Shown: one piece after another, positions 1 to 5,828 of the stretch
How the letters are laid out: the number at the start of each line of letters is the position of its first letter
How positions within the stretch are numbered: the first letter of the stretch is position 1
Assembly (NCBI GenBank): GCA_900545995.1
Contig: URBM01000088.1
Location: 1-8,066 of the forward strand
Length of the DNA: 8,066 nt
Direction of reading: 5' to 3'
Source of the DNA: an uncultured Collinsella sp.
GTDB lineage: Bacteria > Actinomycetota > Coriobacteriia > Coriobacteriales > Coriobacteriaceae
Made by a program: the position numbers and the translations under genes
The notes under the pieces: generated by a model
Databases searched by the model: none
What the model saw: the letters and a program-made list of their open reading frames with translations, nothing else
Told to the model about the DNA's origin: nothing

Positions 1-33
1 TCGTCGGCAGCGTCAGATGTGTATAAGAGACAG
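1..33 (+). other. Illumina Nextera adapter (not genomic)
   Basis: The first 33 bases are the Nextera Read 1 transposase adapter, ending in the 19-base mosaic end AGATGTGTATAAGAGACAG. Genomic sequence therefore starts at 34. Reading frames that touch this edge contain adapter-coded residues and should be trimmed. Confidence 0.98.
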
Positions 34-497
34 ACCTTGGTCACGATAGCCTGATCGTCCATGTAGTAGGAATCGGAGAAAGTGACTTCCTTCTCACGCT
101 CGGGCGTGTCGGTGATAGCCGCGATGGAGACGTCATACTTGGCGCCCGAAGCGACGCCCGGAACCAGCGTGTCAAAGTCATTGTTGACGTACTCGACATC
201 CAGACCCAGCTTGTCGCCGATAGCCTTGATGAGCTCAAGGTCAAAGCCCTGATAATCGCCGTTGTCATCCTTGTACTCAAACGGGGCGTACTCGGCAGAG
301 GTGCCGACGGTCAGCGTACCGTCCTTGACGAGCGCGTACTCCTTGGAGCCGTCGACCTTCTCGACCTTAGCGTCGTCAGAACTGCTGGAACCGGCATCAG
401 AACCAGAGGTGGCGTTGGACGAGCCGCAGCCCGTCAGTGCGAGGGCGAGCGCCATGGCGCCCGTGGCGGCAAATGCGCCAAGCTTCTTGAGCTTCAT
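34..497 (-). CDS. Amino-acid ABC transporter substrate-binding lipoprotein, family 3 (3' end cut by contig end)
   Basis: This is the extracellular solute receptor of a polar amino-acid ABC importer. The ATG at 495-497 has a good ribosome site (AAGGAG, 505-510) seven bases upstream. The protein opens with a lipoprotein signal peptide: a basic MKLKK start, an Ala-rich core and the lipobox LTGC, placing the lipidated cysteine at residue 24. A Ser/Asp-rich linker follows, then the start of a periplasmic-binding-protein family 3 fold: LTVGTSAEYAPFEYKDDNG, YQGFDLELIKAIGDKLGLDV and the DFDTLVPGVASGAKYDVSIA region. These are the usual N-lobe signatures of the HisJ/GlnH type. About 154 of an expected 260-290 residues are present; the rest runs into adapter. 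In such loci permease and ATPase genes often lie downstream, outside this window. The substrate is not determinable, although an amino acid is the family norm. Confidence 0.93.
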
Positions 498-554
498 AAT
501 CAGTCTCCTTCCGGTGACCCCGTTTGATTCAGAGGTCTGCAAAAACTGATGGTT

Positions 555-583
555 ATTATGCACCCGCTTGGAAGAATCTGCAA
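555..583 (-). promoter_or_regulatory. Candidate promoter of the binding-protein gene
   Basis: On the minus strand CATAAT (555-560) resembles a -10 box at five of six positions. TTGCAG (578-583) lies 17 bases upstream as a weak -35 box with three of six matches. The start codon is about 58 bases downstream. The 147-bp gap after nfo and this box suggest independent transcription. This rests on sequence pattern only. Confidence 0.35.
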
Positions 584-618
584 TTAGAAAACTGATTGAA
601 ACAAACCCATAACGTGAA

Positions 619-630
619 TGGAGCGCTCCA
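619..630. promoter_or_regulatory. Perfect 12-bp palindrome TGGAGCGCTCCA, possible operator
   Basis: The perfect palindrome TGGAGCGCTCCA sits between the nfo stop codon and the promoter region of the binding-protein gene, about 35 bp upstream of its candidate -35 box. Its central GAGCGCTC resembles LacI-family operators, which typically have a central CG and flanking TG/CA, but it is 12 rather than the usual 14 bp. Neither strand has a following T run, so it is not an intrinsic terminator. A regulatory role is inferred. Confidence 0.3.
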
Positions 631-644
631 CTTTATGGCAGCCA

Positions 645-1543
645 TTACTGCTGCAACGACCTTAACAGTTTGATTTCAGCCGCATAACCTGCAAGTTCGT
701 TCGGTGTCTCCAAAATGAATGGCAATGCGCGCAAGCGGCCATTCGATACAATATTCTGCATAACCTGCATACCGCCGCCAAACTCTTCACTACCCAGGTA
801 GCCCTTGCCGATGCACTCGTGGCGATCCTTATGGGCACCGCAGGGGTTCTTGGAGTCATTGATATGCACGGCGCGCAGGCGCTCGATACCCACCACACGA
901 TCGAACTCGTCGAGTACGCCGTCCAGATCGTGGACGATGTCATAGCCGGCGTCATTCACATGGCAGGTGTCTAGGCAAACGCCCAGCTTGGCCGACAGCT
1001 CGGGGCGCTCGGCAGCAACGCCCTCGATGATGAGCGCCAGCTCCTCAAAGCTGCGGCCCACCTCGGTGCCCTTGCCGGCCATGGTCTCGAGCAGCACCGT
1101 CGTCTGCTGGCCCTCAAACATCACCTGGCACAGGGTGTCGACGATCATCTGAATGCCGGCGTCGGAGCCCTGCCCCACATGCGCACCGGGATGGAAGTTG
1201 TAGTAGTTGCCGGGCAGCGCTTCCATGCGCCGTAGGTCCTCTGCCATGGCCTCCAGGGCAAACTCACGCGCCCGCTCTTTGGCTGAGCAGGGGTTATAGG
1301 TATACGGGGCATGAGCACGAGCGGGCCAAAGTCGTTTTGCTCCATAAGCTCGCGCAGGGCCGCCACGTCATCCATGTCAAGGTCTTTCGCCTTGCCGCCG
1401 CGCGGGTTGCGCGTAAAGAATGCAAAGGTATTGGCGCCAATGGACAGCGCCGTCTCCCCCATCGCCCGATAGCCCTTCGTCGTCGAAAGATGACACCCCC
1501 TTTGGCCCCTATTCTGCCGCAAACAGGAACTATTCCACCGCAA
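645..1543 (-). pseudogene. nfo: Endonuclease IV (AP endonuclease), 5' end replaced by a repeat and frameshifted
   Basis: Endonuclease IV cleaves DNA at abasic sites in base-excision repair, using three metal ions in a TIM barrel. Reading 1498 down to 1316 gives GCHLSTTKGYRAMGETAL and FAFFTRNPRGG. The frame then slips, and from 1315 to the TAA at 645 it continues as HAPYTYNPCSAKERAREF, NFHPGAHVG, LLETMAGKG, CLDTCHVNDAGYD, VHINDSKN, HKDRHECIG and FILETPN. With one base restored near 1315/1316 (GTG-CTC to GTGGCTC), the join reads LVAHAPYTYN. All nine metal-ligand positions known from E. coli Nfo (five His, two Asp, two Glu) then appear intact. The native start is absent: upstream of GCHLSTT the sequence is repeat DNA, and the only in-frame starts are TTG codons inside it (1541-1543 and another seven codons on), with no ribosome site. 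It could be a recent pseudogene or the product of assembly errors. Family identity is secure; its intactness is not. Confidence 0.88.
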
Positions 1544-1562
1544 CTTATAAAAGGGGCATCAG
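1496..1562 (-). repeat. Palindromic dispersed repeat, copy A (one inner arm missing)
   Basis: Positions 1501-1562 match 2687-2748 at 61 of 62 bases; the only difference is C at 1544 versus G at 2730. The copy keeps the TGATGCCCC end, TATAA, one TTGCGGTGGAATAGTTCC arm and the central GCGGCAGAATAGGGGC. After GGGGCCAAA it jumps straight to GGGGG and then to nfo codons. The second arm found in copy B is missing, leaving only short outer complementarity (CCCCTTT with AAAGGGG). It lies between the Gfo/Idh stop and nfo and supplies the spurious 5' end of the nfo frame. Confidence 0.85.
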
Positions 1563-1631
1563 AGATGCGGGCCGCCAAGCACTACGGCTACGGGCGCCAG
1601 CGTCATGATCCCCTACGCGTCAGCGCCAAGC

Positions 1632-2651
1632 CTAGAGGGCTAGACGGATTGCATCGATAATGCGCGCGCAGCGCTGTGTGGCGGCAAGGGGCATGACGGG
1701 ACTCTCGAGTTTCCCCGCCCGGATGAGCTGGGTCGCATGCTGGATTTCGCCGTAGAAATCATCGACCTCAAACGGGGCATTTATTTCGAGCGTTCGCCCG
1801 TCGGAATACTTCACATGGGCGAGCTCGGGGCGATGGAGACGGTCGATTTCCAACGAGCCCCGCTCGCAGGCAATCGTTAAGCGGCTTTCATATGCTGCTT
1901 TGCCGTCGCACACCATATGAATGGGTATACCGCCGACACTCATATGGATCTCGTCGGCCCAATCGACGCGGCCGCCCGATACGTCACGCCAGCGAACTTC
2001 ACGGGACGAAACCTCGCACGCACCCGCGAGCAAATCCTCAAACCAACCGACCGCATAGCAGCCCATGTCATATAGACAGCCACCCTGCAACGGGTCGAGC
2101 AGATAACTCGAAGGGGGCTCACCATAATCGAGTTTTTGCACGCTTTCAATCGAGACGATACGGCCGAGCTCGCCCGACGCAAGCAAGCCCTTCACGCGAG
2201 TACGCATCGGACAAAACCGATTTTTCATCGCCTCCATAAACAGCACGCCGCGCTCACGGGAAACGGAGGCGATCGCATGGGCCTCTTCTTCATTCAAAAC
2301 GGCCGGCTTTTCGCACAGCACGGCCTTTCCGGCGCGCAGCGCGCGACAGGCCCAACGCGCATGCATGCCATGCGGAAGAGCCAAGTAGATTACGTCGACA
2401 TCGGGGTCGGCAATCAACGCATCATAAGCCGCATCGCCGCTATCGTCAGCCGTGGCATAACTGTGCGCGGCATCAATCGAAAACGCCCTGCAAAACTCCT
2501 CAACATGCGAAGGAGTGCGACCGGCGGCAGCCACAAGCCGTGCCCCGTCCACCTCCTTGAGCGACGCTGCAAATCGATGCGAAATGTTCCCAGCGCCCAA
2601 AACGCCCCAACGAACCTCACACGAATCATCACATGAATCCCGATGGCCCAC
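1632..2651 (-). CDS. Gfo/Idh/MocA-family NAD(P)-dependent oxidoreductase
   Basis: This is a cytosolic dehydrogenase of the glucose-fructose oxidoreductase/inositol dehydrogenase family, which oxidises or reduces a sugar, cyclitol or dihydrodiol-type hydroxyl using NAD(P). The 339-residue product has a typical family length. The N-terminal Rossmann motif reads WGVLGAGNISHRF (residues 15-27), then VDVIYLALPHGMHA near residue 85 and the hallmark CEKP (113-116), whose Lys is catalytic in the family. The C-terminal substrate domain includes GGCLYDMGCYAVGWF, where the usual His after the Asp appears to be Tyr. The start chosen is GTG at 2649-2651, five bases after AAGGGGG. The frame stays open to a TTG at 2729, but that extension is coded by palindromic repeat B and looks spurious. 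It lies 93 bp downstream of the aldo/keto reductase gene and may be co-transcribed with it. The substrate cannot be read from sequence. Confidence 0.88.
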   Translation of the reverse strand: MGHRDSCDDSCEVRWGVLGAGNISHRFAASLKEVDGARLVAAAGRTPSHVEEFCRAFSIDAAHSYATADDSGDAAYDALIADPDVDVIYLALPHGMHARWACRALRAGKAVLCEKPAVLNEEEAHAIASVSRERGVLFMEAMKNRFCPMRTRVKGLLASGELGRIVSIESVQKLDYGEPPSSYLLDPLQGGCLYDMGCYAVGWFEDLLAGACEVSSREVRWRDVSGGRVDWADEIHMSVGGIPIHMVCDGKAAYESRLTIACERGSLEIDRLHRPELAHVKYSDGRTLEINAPFEVDDFYGEIQHATQLIRAGKLESPVMPLAATQRCARIIDAIRLAL

Positions 2652-2656
2652 GACGG

Positions 2657-2748
2657 CCCCCTTCAGTTGCGGTGGAATAGTTCCTGTTTGGCCCCTATTC
2701 TGCCGCAAACAGGAACTATTCCACCGCAAGTTATAAAAGGGGCATCAG
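2657..2748. repeat. Palindromic dispersed repeat, copy B (complete, 24-bp perfect inverted repeat)
   Basis: The arms 2667-2690 and 2706-2729 are perfect reverse complements over 24 bp, separated by a 15-base loop (2691-2705). Outside them, CCCCCTT (2657-2663) and AAGGGGC (2737-2743) can pair as a second stem interrupted by an internal loop. One edge coincides with the TGA stop of the aldo/keto reductase (2745-2747); the other reaches the ribosome site of the Gfo/Idh gene. Neither strand has a U run after the stem, so it does not look like an intrinsic terminator. Position and form recall REP/BIME-type intercistronic repeats, which can protect upstream mRNA from 3' decay. That role is inferred. 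Confidence 0.92.
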
Positions 2749-3932
2749 GAGCGCGTTTTGTAAAAGGCTTTGAGCGCGGCCGTTACGGGGCCAGGCTGGA
2801 AACGTCGGCGCACATCATCGAGACGCTCGGGAATATCGATGTGCTGCGGGCAGTGCCGTGCGCATTTACCGCACTTGACGCAATTGCTCACCAGCTTGGG
2901 CTCGTTCGTCCGCACCGCGCTCGCCGTAAAGTATTGAGACAGCCCCGTAAACCAACTATGCGCATAGCTCGCGTTGTAGGCGCCAAAGCAACCGGGAATA
3001 TTGATGCCCTTGGGGCACGGCATGCAGTAGCCGCACCCCGTACAGGGCACGCGATTCGATTTCTCAAACTCTCCCAGCACACGCGCGATGGTATCGAGCT
3101 GCTCTGTTGTCATCGAATCCGGCAGTGCGCAATCCGCCAATGCCGCGTTCTCGTCCACCTGCGCGGTGTCGGTCATGCCCGAAAGCAGCATCGTGACTTG
3201 AGGATGGTTCCACACCCACGAAAGGCCCCAAGCAGCCGGCGTCTTCAGATACGGATCGCGTACGTCATCGAGCACGGCGCGGGCCCGCGGAGGCAGCTTG
3301 CCCGCCAGGCGTCCACCCAAAAGCGGTTCCATCACAAACACCGCGAGCCCGCGCTCGGCAGCTGCCATGAGTCCCGCCGTTCCTGCTTGGTAGCGCTCTC
3401 CAGCGTAGTTGTACTGGATCTGGCAAAAGTCCCAGTCATACGCGTCAAGCATCGTGAGGAAGTCCGCCGCACTGCCGTGGTACGAAAAACCTATCTGGCG
3501 AATACACCCCGCAGCCTTTTGGTGCGCAATCCAGTCCTCGATACCCAACGCTGCCACGCGCTCCCACTGCGCGGGCGAGGTGATGTTGTGCATGAGGTAG
3601 TAGTCGATATGGTCAGTCCGCAAACGGTGCAGTTGCTCGTCAAAAAAGCGGTCGAAATCCTCCGCGCATTTGCACGAAGCGTGCGGCAGCTTGGTCGCGA
3701 GCAAAACCTGGTCGCGTAGGCCCAGGCGCTCAAGCGAAGCGCCCACGCAAGCCTCGTTGCCGGGATAGAGATAGGCCGTGTCCAGGTAGTTAATCCCCTG
3801 CTCCACCGCACGGGAAATGATGGCATCGGCTGTCTTCGCATCCGGGTGTCCCGGCGCACCGGGAAACCTCATGCAGCCCAGACCCAGCGCCGAGATACGG
3901 TTGCCGCTTTTGGGGTCAACGCGATATTGCAC
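2745..3932 (-). CDS. Aldo/keto reductase with C-terminal 2x[4Fe-4S] ferredoxin domain
   Basis: This 395-residue oxidoreductase joins an NAD(P)H-type aldo/keto reductase barrel to a ferredoxin-like tail, the architecture of the COG1453 group common in anaerobes. The barrel holds GLGCMRFP (residues 17-24), LDTAYLYPGNE with the catalytic Asp51 and Tyr56 candidates, Lys81 in ATKLP and His115 in YYLMHN, so the tetrad looks complete. The tail has CTGCGYCMPCP (Cys 297, 300, 303, 306) and CVKCGKCARHCP (Cys 351, 354, 357, 361), enough for two cubane clusters. This suggests electron exchange with ferredoxin or flavin partners as well as nicotinamide. The start is GTG at 3930-3932, four bases after AGGAGG (rc of 3937-3942). 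It is the first gene of the minus-strand run; its stop overlaps repeat B. The physiological substrate is unknown. Confidence 0.92.
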   Translation of the reverse strand: MQYRVDPKSGNRISALGLGCMRFPGAPGHPDAKTADAIISRAVEQGINYLDTAYLYPGNEACVGASLERLGLRDQVLLATKLPHASCKCAEDFDRFFDEQLHRLRTDHIDYYLMHNITSPAQWERVAALGIEDWIAHQKAAGCIRQIGFSYHGSAADFLTMLDAYDWDFCQIQYNYAGERYQAGTAGLMAAAERGLAVFVMEPLLGGRLAGKLPPRARAVLDDVRDPYLKTPAAWGLSWVWNHPQVTMLLSGMTDTAQVDENAALADCALPDSMTTEQLDTIARVLGEFEKSNRVPCTGCGYCMPCPKGINIPGCFGAYNASYAHSWFTGLSQYFTASAVRTNEPKLVSNCVKCGKCARHCPQHIDIPERLDDVRRRFQPGPVTAALKAFYKTRS

Positions 3933-4018
3933 CGCCCCTCCTCTCCCCTCGAAGCCCTAATGAGGCGAAACACAACGGCCACGCCATCGAAACACATTGG
4001 AATCGCAATCGAGAACGT

Positions 4019-4048
4019 ATCGTAACGCAGCAGAAATCGAGCTGTCAC
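4019..4048 (-). promoter_or_regulatory. Candidate promoter of the aldo/keto reductase gene
   Basis: GTGACA (4043-4048) matches a -35 box at five of six positions, and TACGAT (4019-4024) lies 18 bases downstream with four of six matches to a -10 box. A start from here would give a leader of about 80 bases before the GTG at 3932. No operator-like repeat is evident. This rests on pattern only. Confidence 0.35.
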
Positions 4049-4094
4049 GGCACCGCTTTAACATCAGCAAAAAGCCCGATGAAGGGAGGCGAGC

Positions 4095-4289
4095 GTGACC
4101 ACACGTGAGGATGCCCACCCCTATCCCGGCGAGCAATACATCCTCTCGGTCGACCGCTATCGGATCGAGGTCATGGACCATCTGGACGAGCTTCCCGCCA
4201 CAGGCGCTGTCATCTTCTGCACCTTCCCCAAGGTGCGCGATGGCGTTGGATATCCCGCACGCGTTTTCGCGGTCTGCCCTGCGGCATAA
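4095..4289 (+). CDS. Short ORF, C-terminal remnant of a cyclase-family (PF04199-like) hydrolase
   Basis: The ORF encodes 64 residues from GTG at 4095, with GGGAGG five bases upstream. Its segment YRIEVMDHLDELPATGAV, followed by FPKVRDGVGYPARVFAV, resembles the end of metal-dependent cyclase/kynurenine-formamidase-family proteins, where a 'VxNLxxLPxTG ... GxGxPARVxAV' pattern closes the fold. That family is normally 200-260 residues long and carries its metal-binding HxGTHxD motif near the middle. That part is absent here: an in-frame TGA lies at 4080-4082 and the upstream DNA holds the divergent reductase promoter. It is therefore probably a decayed or truncated remnant, although the ribosome site means a peptide could still be made. 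The family assignment comes from memory of the pattern. A genuine small protein of unknown function is the alternative. Confidence 0.5.
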   Translation: MTTREDAHPYPGEQYILSVDRYRIEVMDHLDELPATGAVIFCTFPKVRDGVGYPARVFAVCPAA

Positions 4290-4356
4290 GCGCACAGCGC
4301 AATAGTTTCTTTTTCTTAACAGCAGCCCCGCGCGCTCACCAAACGTCCCGGCGACA

Positions 4357-4362
4357 TACAAT
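4357..4362 (+). promoter_or_regulatory. Candidate -10 box upstream of the panE-like gene
   Basis: TACAAT matches the -10 consensus at five of six positions. The expected -35 region has no good match. If used, transcription would begin near 4369, placing the hairpin at 4368-4390 at the very 5' end of the mRNA. Confidence 0.25.
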
Positions 4363-4367
4363 CCATC

Positions 4368-4393
4368 AGGCGCCCCTTACGCGGGCGCCTTTT
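4368..4393 (+). terminator. GC-rich hairpin with short T run upstream of the panE-like gene
   Basis: AGGCGCCC (4368-4375) pairs perfectly with GGGCGCCT (4383-4390) around a seven-base loop, followed by TTTT (4390-4393). It looks like an intrinsic terminator for the short ORF ending at 4289. However, it ends only four to ten bases before the GGGGAG ribosome site of the next gene, leaving no room for a promoter between them. It could instead be an attenuator or a 5'-terminal mRNA hairpin. Confidence 0.6.
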
Positions 4394-4412
4394 ATATGGG
4401 GAGATGATTCAC

Positions 4413-5327
4413 ATGCAGATCAACAAGGTCGCCTTTGTCGGCAAGGGCGGTGTCGGCTTGCTCTATGGCAGCATGATCGCCCAAGCACTCGGCAATGACG
4501 CCGTCGAATACGTTATGGATGACGCCCGTTTTGAGCGTCACGCGGGCGACGCGCTCACCGTCAACGGCAAGCCCTGTGCGCTAAAATCCGTCCGCGTCAG
4601 CGAGGCAACGCCCGCCGATCTGGTCATTCTTACGGTCAAGACGACTGGACTCGATGTGGCACTCAAGACTATGGAGCGCGTCGTGGGGTCCAATACGCTC
4701 ATCGCCTCGCTGTGCAACGGCATTACGAGCGAGCAAAAGATTGCCGAGCGCTTTGGCTGGAAGCACACCGTCCTGGGTATCTGCCAGGGCATGGACGCCG
4801 TATTCCTCGACGGCGCGCTCACCTTTACCAATGCGGGCGAAATCCGCTTTGGCGCGGCGGCCGGCACGGATCCCGCAACCATCACCGCAATCGACGAGCT
4901 CTACACGCGCTGCGGCATCGCCCATACCGTCGAGAGCGACATTGCGCACCGCATGTGGGCCAAACTCATGCTCAACGACGGCATCAACCAGACCTGCATG
5001 GCCTACGGCGGGACCTACGGAAGCGCCACGGAGCCGGGCTCCGAGCAGCGCCGCTGCTTTGTTTCCGCCATGCGAGAGACGCTTGCGGTCGCCAACGCCG
5101 AGGGCATTGAGCTGACCGAGGCAGACCTGACGCAGATGGTGCACCTCATCGAGGGGATCGACCCCGCCGGTATGCCCTCGATGGCGCAGGACCGCATCGC
5201 AAGGCGCAAAACCGAAGTCGAGGAATTCGCGGGCACCATTTGCCACCTGGCCGCCAAACACGATATCCAAGTGCCGCAGAACGAATGGCTCTATCAGAGG
5301 ATTCGCGATATCGAGAAAAGCTGGTAG
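4413..5327 (+). CDS. panE: Ketopantoate reductase (ApbA/PanE family)
   Basis: The product belongs to the 2-dehydropantoate 2-reductase family, which reduces ketopantoate to pantoate with NADPH in pantothenate and CoA synthesis. It has 304 residues, the family norm. The N terminus carries VAFVGKGGVGLLYG (a GxGxxG nucleotide-binding loop). Family landmarks follow: TVKTTGLDVAL, SLCNGITSEQKIAERFG, AHRMWAKLMLNDGINQ with the conserved Lys and Asn of the active-site helix, and PSMAQDRIARRKTEVEEFAG with the conserved S..QD..R..TE pattern. I prefer ATG 4413 because GGGGAG lies nine bases upstream; the frame also has an ATG at 4404, directly against that site. The gene stands alone here, with terminators on both sides. 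The family contains several ketoacid reductases, so pantoate synthesis is likely but unproven without panB/panC nearby. Confidence 0.88.
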   Translation: MQINKVAFVGKGGVGLLYGSMIAQALGNDAVEYVMDDARFERHAGDALTVNGKPCALKSVRVSEATPADLVILTVKTTGLDVALKTMERVVGSNTLIASLCNGITSEQKIAERFGWKHTVLGICQGMDAVFLDGALTFTNAGEIRFGAAAGTDPATITAIDELYTRCGIAHTVESDIAHRMWAKLMLNDGINQTCMAYGGTYGSATEPGSEQRRCFVSAMRETLAVANAEGIELTEADLTQMVHLIEGIDPAGMPSMAQDRIARRKTEVEEFAGTICHLAAKHDIQVPQNEWLYQRIRDIEKSW

Positions 5328-5360
5328 CGCCCGGCTCACCACGTCAACAGGCTCAACAGC

Positions 5361-5398
5361 AAAGCCGCCACAAGGAGCACTCCCCTTACGGCGGCTTT
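5361..5398. terminator. Shared hairpin terminator between convergent genes
   Basis: AAAGCCGCC (5361-5369) pairs with GGCGGCTTT (5390-5398), and the 20-base loop contains a smaller AAGG/CCTT pairing. It lies between the stop of the panE-like gene and the stop of the opposing small membrane-protein gene. The T run on the plus strand is only TTT followed by TC-rich sequence, and it is similarly modest on the minus strand. It may serve both directions. Confidence 0.65.
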
Positions 5399-5435
5399 CA
5401 TCTTCATCTATAACCAGTAGTCGATGTCCCGACGG

Positions 5436-5642
5436 TTAGAGCCGCGACTCCGACGCCTGGTCCTCATCGTCGCGACAAAGGACTACACCCGCACTTCCCA
5501 GCAGTGCGGCCGCGACCAACGCACTGACCACGATAGAGGCAGCCCCACAAGACCCCTGCATGCCCGCAACGAGCGCGGCCGTAGGACCAAGGCAGCCAAG
5601 CACCAATGCGACGGCGGCAATGGCAATATCTCGAGCGTTCAC
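5436..5642 (-). CDS. Small two-helix membrane protein, unknown function
   Basis: The ORF encodes 68 residues from GTG at 5640-5642, with GGAGGA nine bases upstream. The sequence has two hydrophobic stretches: IAIAAVALVLGCLGPTAALV (about residues 6-25), a short polar turn (GMQGSCGA), then SIVVSALVAAALLGSAGVVL (about 36-55). It ends in an acidic tail, CRDDEDQASESRL, presumably cytoplasmic. This two-segment composition and the proper ribosome site argue for a real gene rather than a chance frame. It resembles no family I can name. It is convergent with the panE-like gene and separated from the secreted-protein gene by 186 bp containing a hairpin, so it probably has its own promoter, though I see no strong -10/-35 pair. 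Confidence 0.6.
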   Translation of the reverse strand: MNARDIAIAAVALVLGCLGPTAALVAGMQGSCGAASIVVSALVAAALLGSAGVVLCRDDEDQASESRL

Positions 5643-5757
5643 AAGACCACTTCCTCCACGAGAAAGACCTTATTTCTCATGAACTAGTGTGCCCCGCGCC
5701 CATATGCGCGGCGTACTGCCACGGTAAGCGCTCTGTTAGCTCAAGCGCATGCATAGA

Positions 5758-5801
5758 ACGGGCGTCCTTACGTTGCCCTAAAGCTCGGTAAAGACGCCCG
5801 T
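5758..5801 (-). terminator. Hairpin downstream of the secreted-protein gene
   Basis: Arms 5758-5771 and 5788-5801 (14 bases each, ACGGGCGTC.. against ..GACGCCCGT, one mismatch) enclose a 16-base loop, starting 27 bases after the stop of the secreted-protein gene. The minus strand continues TTCTATG, a weak T run. It is a probable terminator. The rest of the 5643-5828 gap shows no gene. Confidence 0.55.
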
Positions 5802-5828
5802 CCGCCAAATATCCGTGATGCAGAATAA

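Noticed and set aside
1559..1606. A 15-codon frame (MTLAPVAVVLGGPHL) ending on the TGA at the edge of repeat A
   Set aside because: It is too short to support; the coincidence that both repeat copies begin at a stop codon is noted, but the TGA belongs to the repeat itself.
2667..2729. Palindrome B as an intrinsic terminator
   Set aside because: There is no run of Ts after the stem on either strand, and a second copy elsewhere points to a dispersed repeat.
2643..3719. Plus-strand frame of 358 codons opposite the aldo/keto reductase
   Set aside because: Its product is Arg/His-rich with no domain pattern, and it lies antisense to a gene with an intact catalytic tetrad and two Fe-S motifs.
5408..5470. 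Alternative-frame tail ending RRDIDYWL beyond the small membrane-protein gene
   Set aside because: It needs a frameshift for which there is no independent evidence; the acidic tail ending at 5436 is already plausible.
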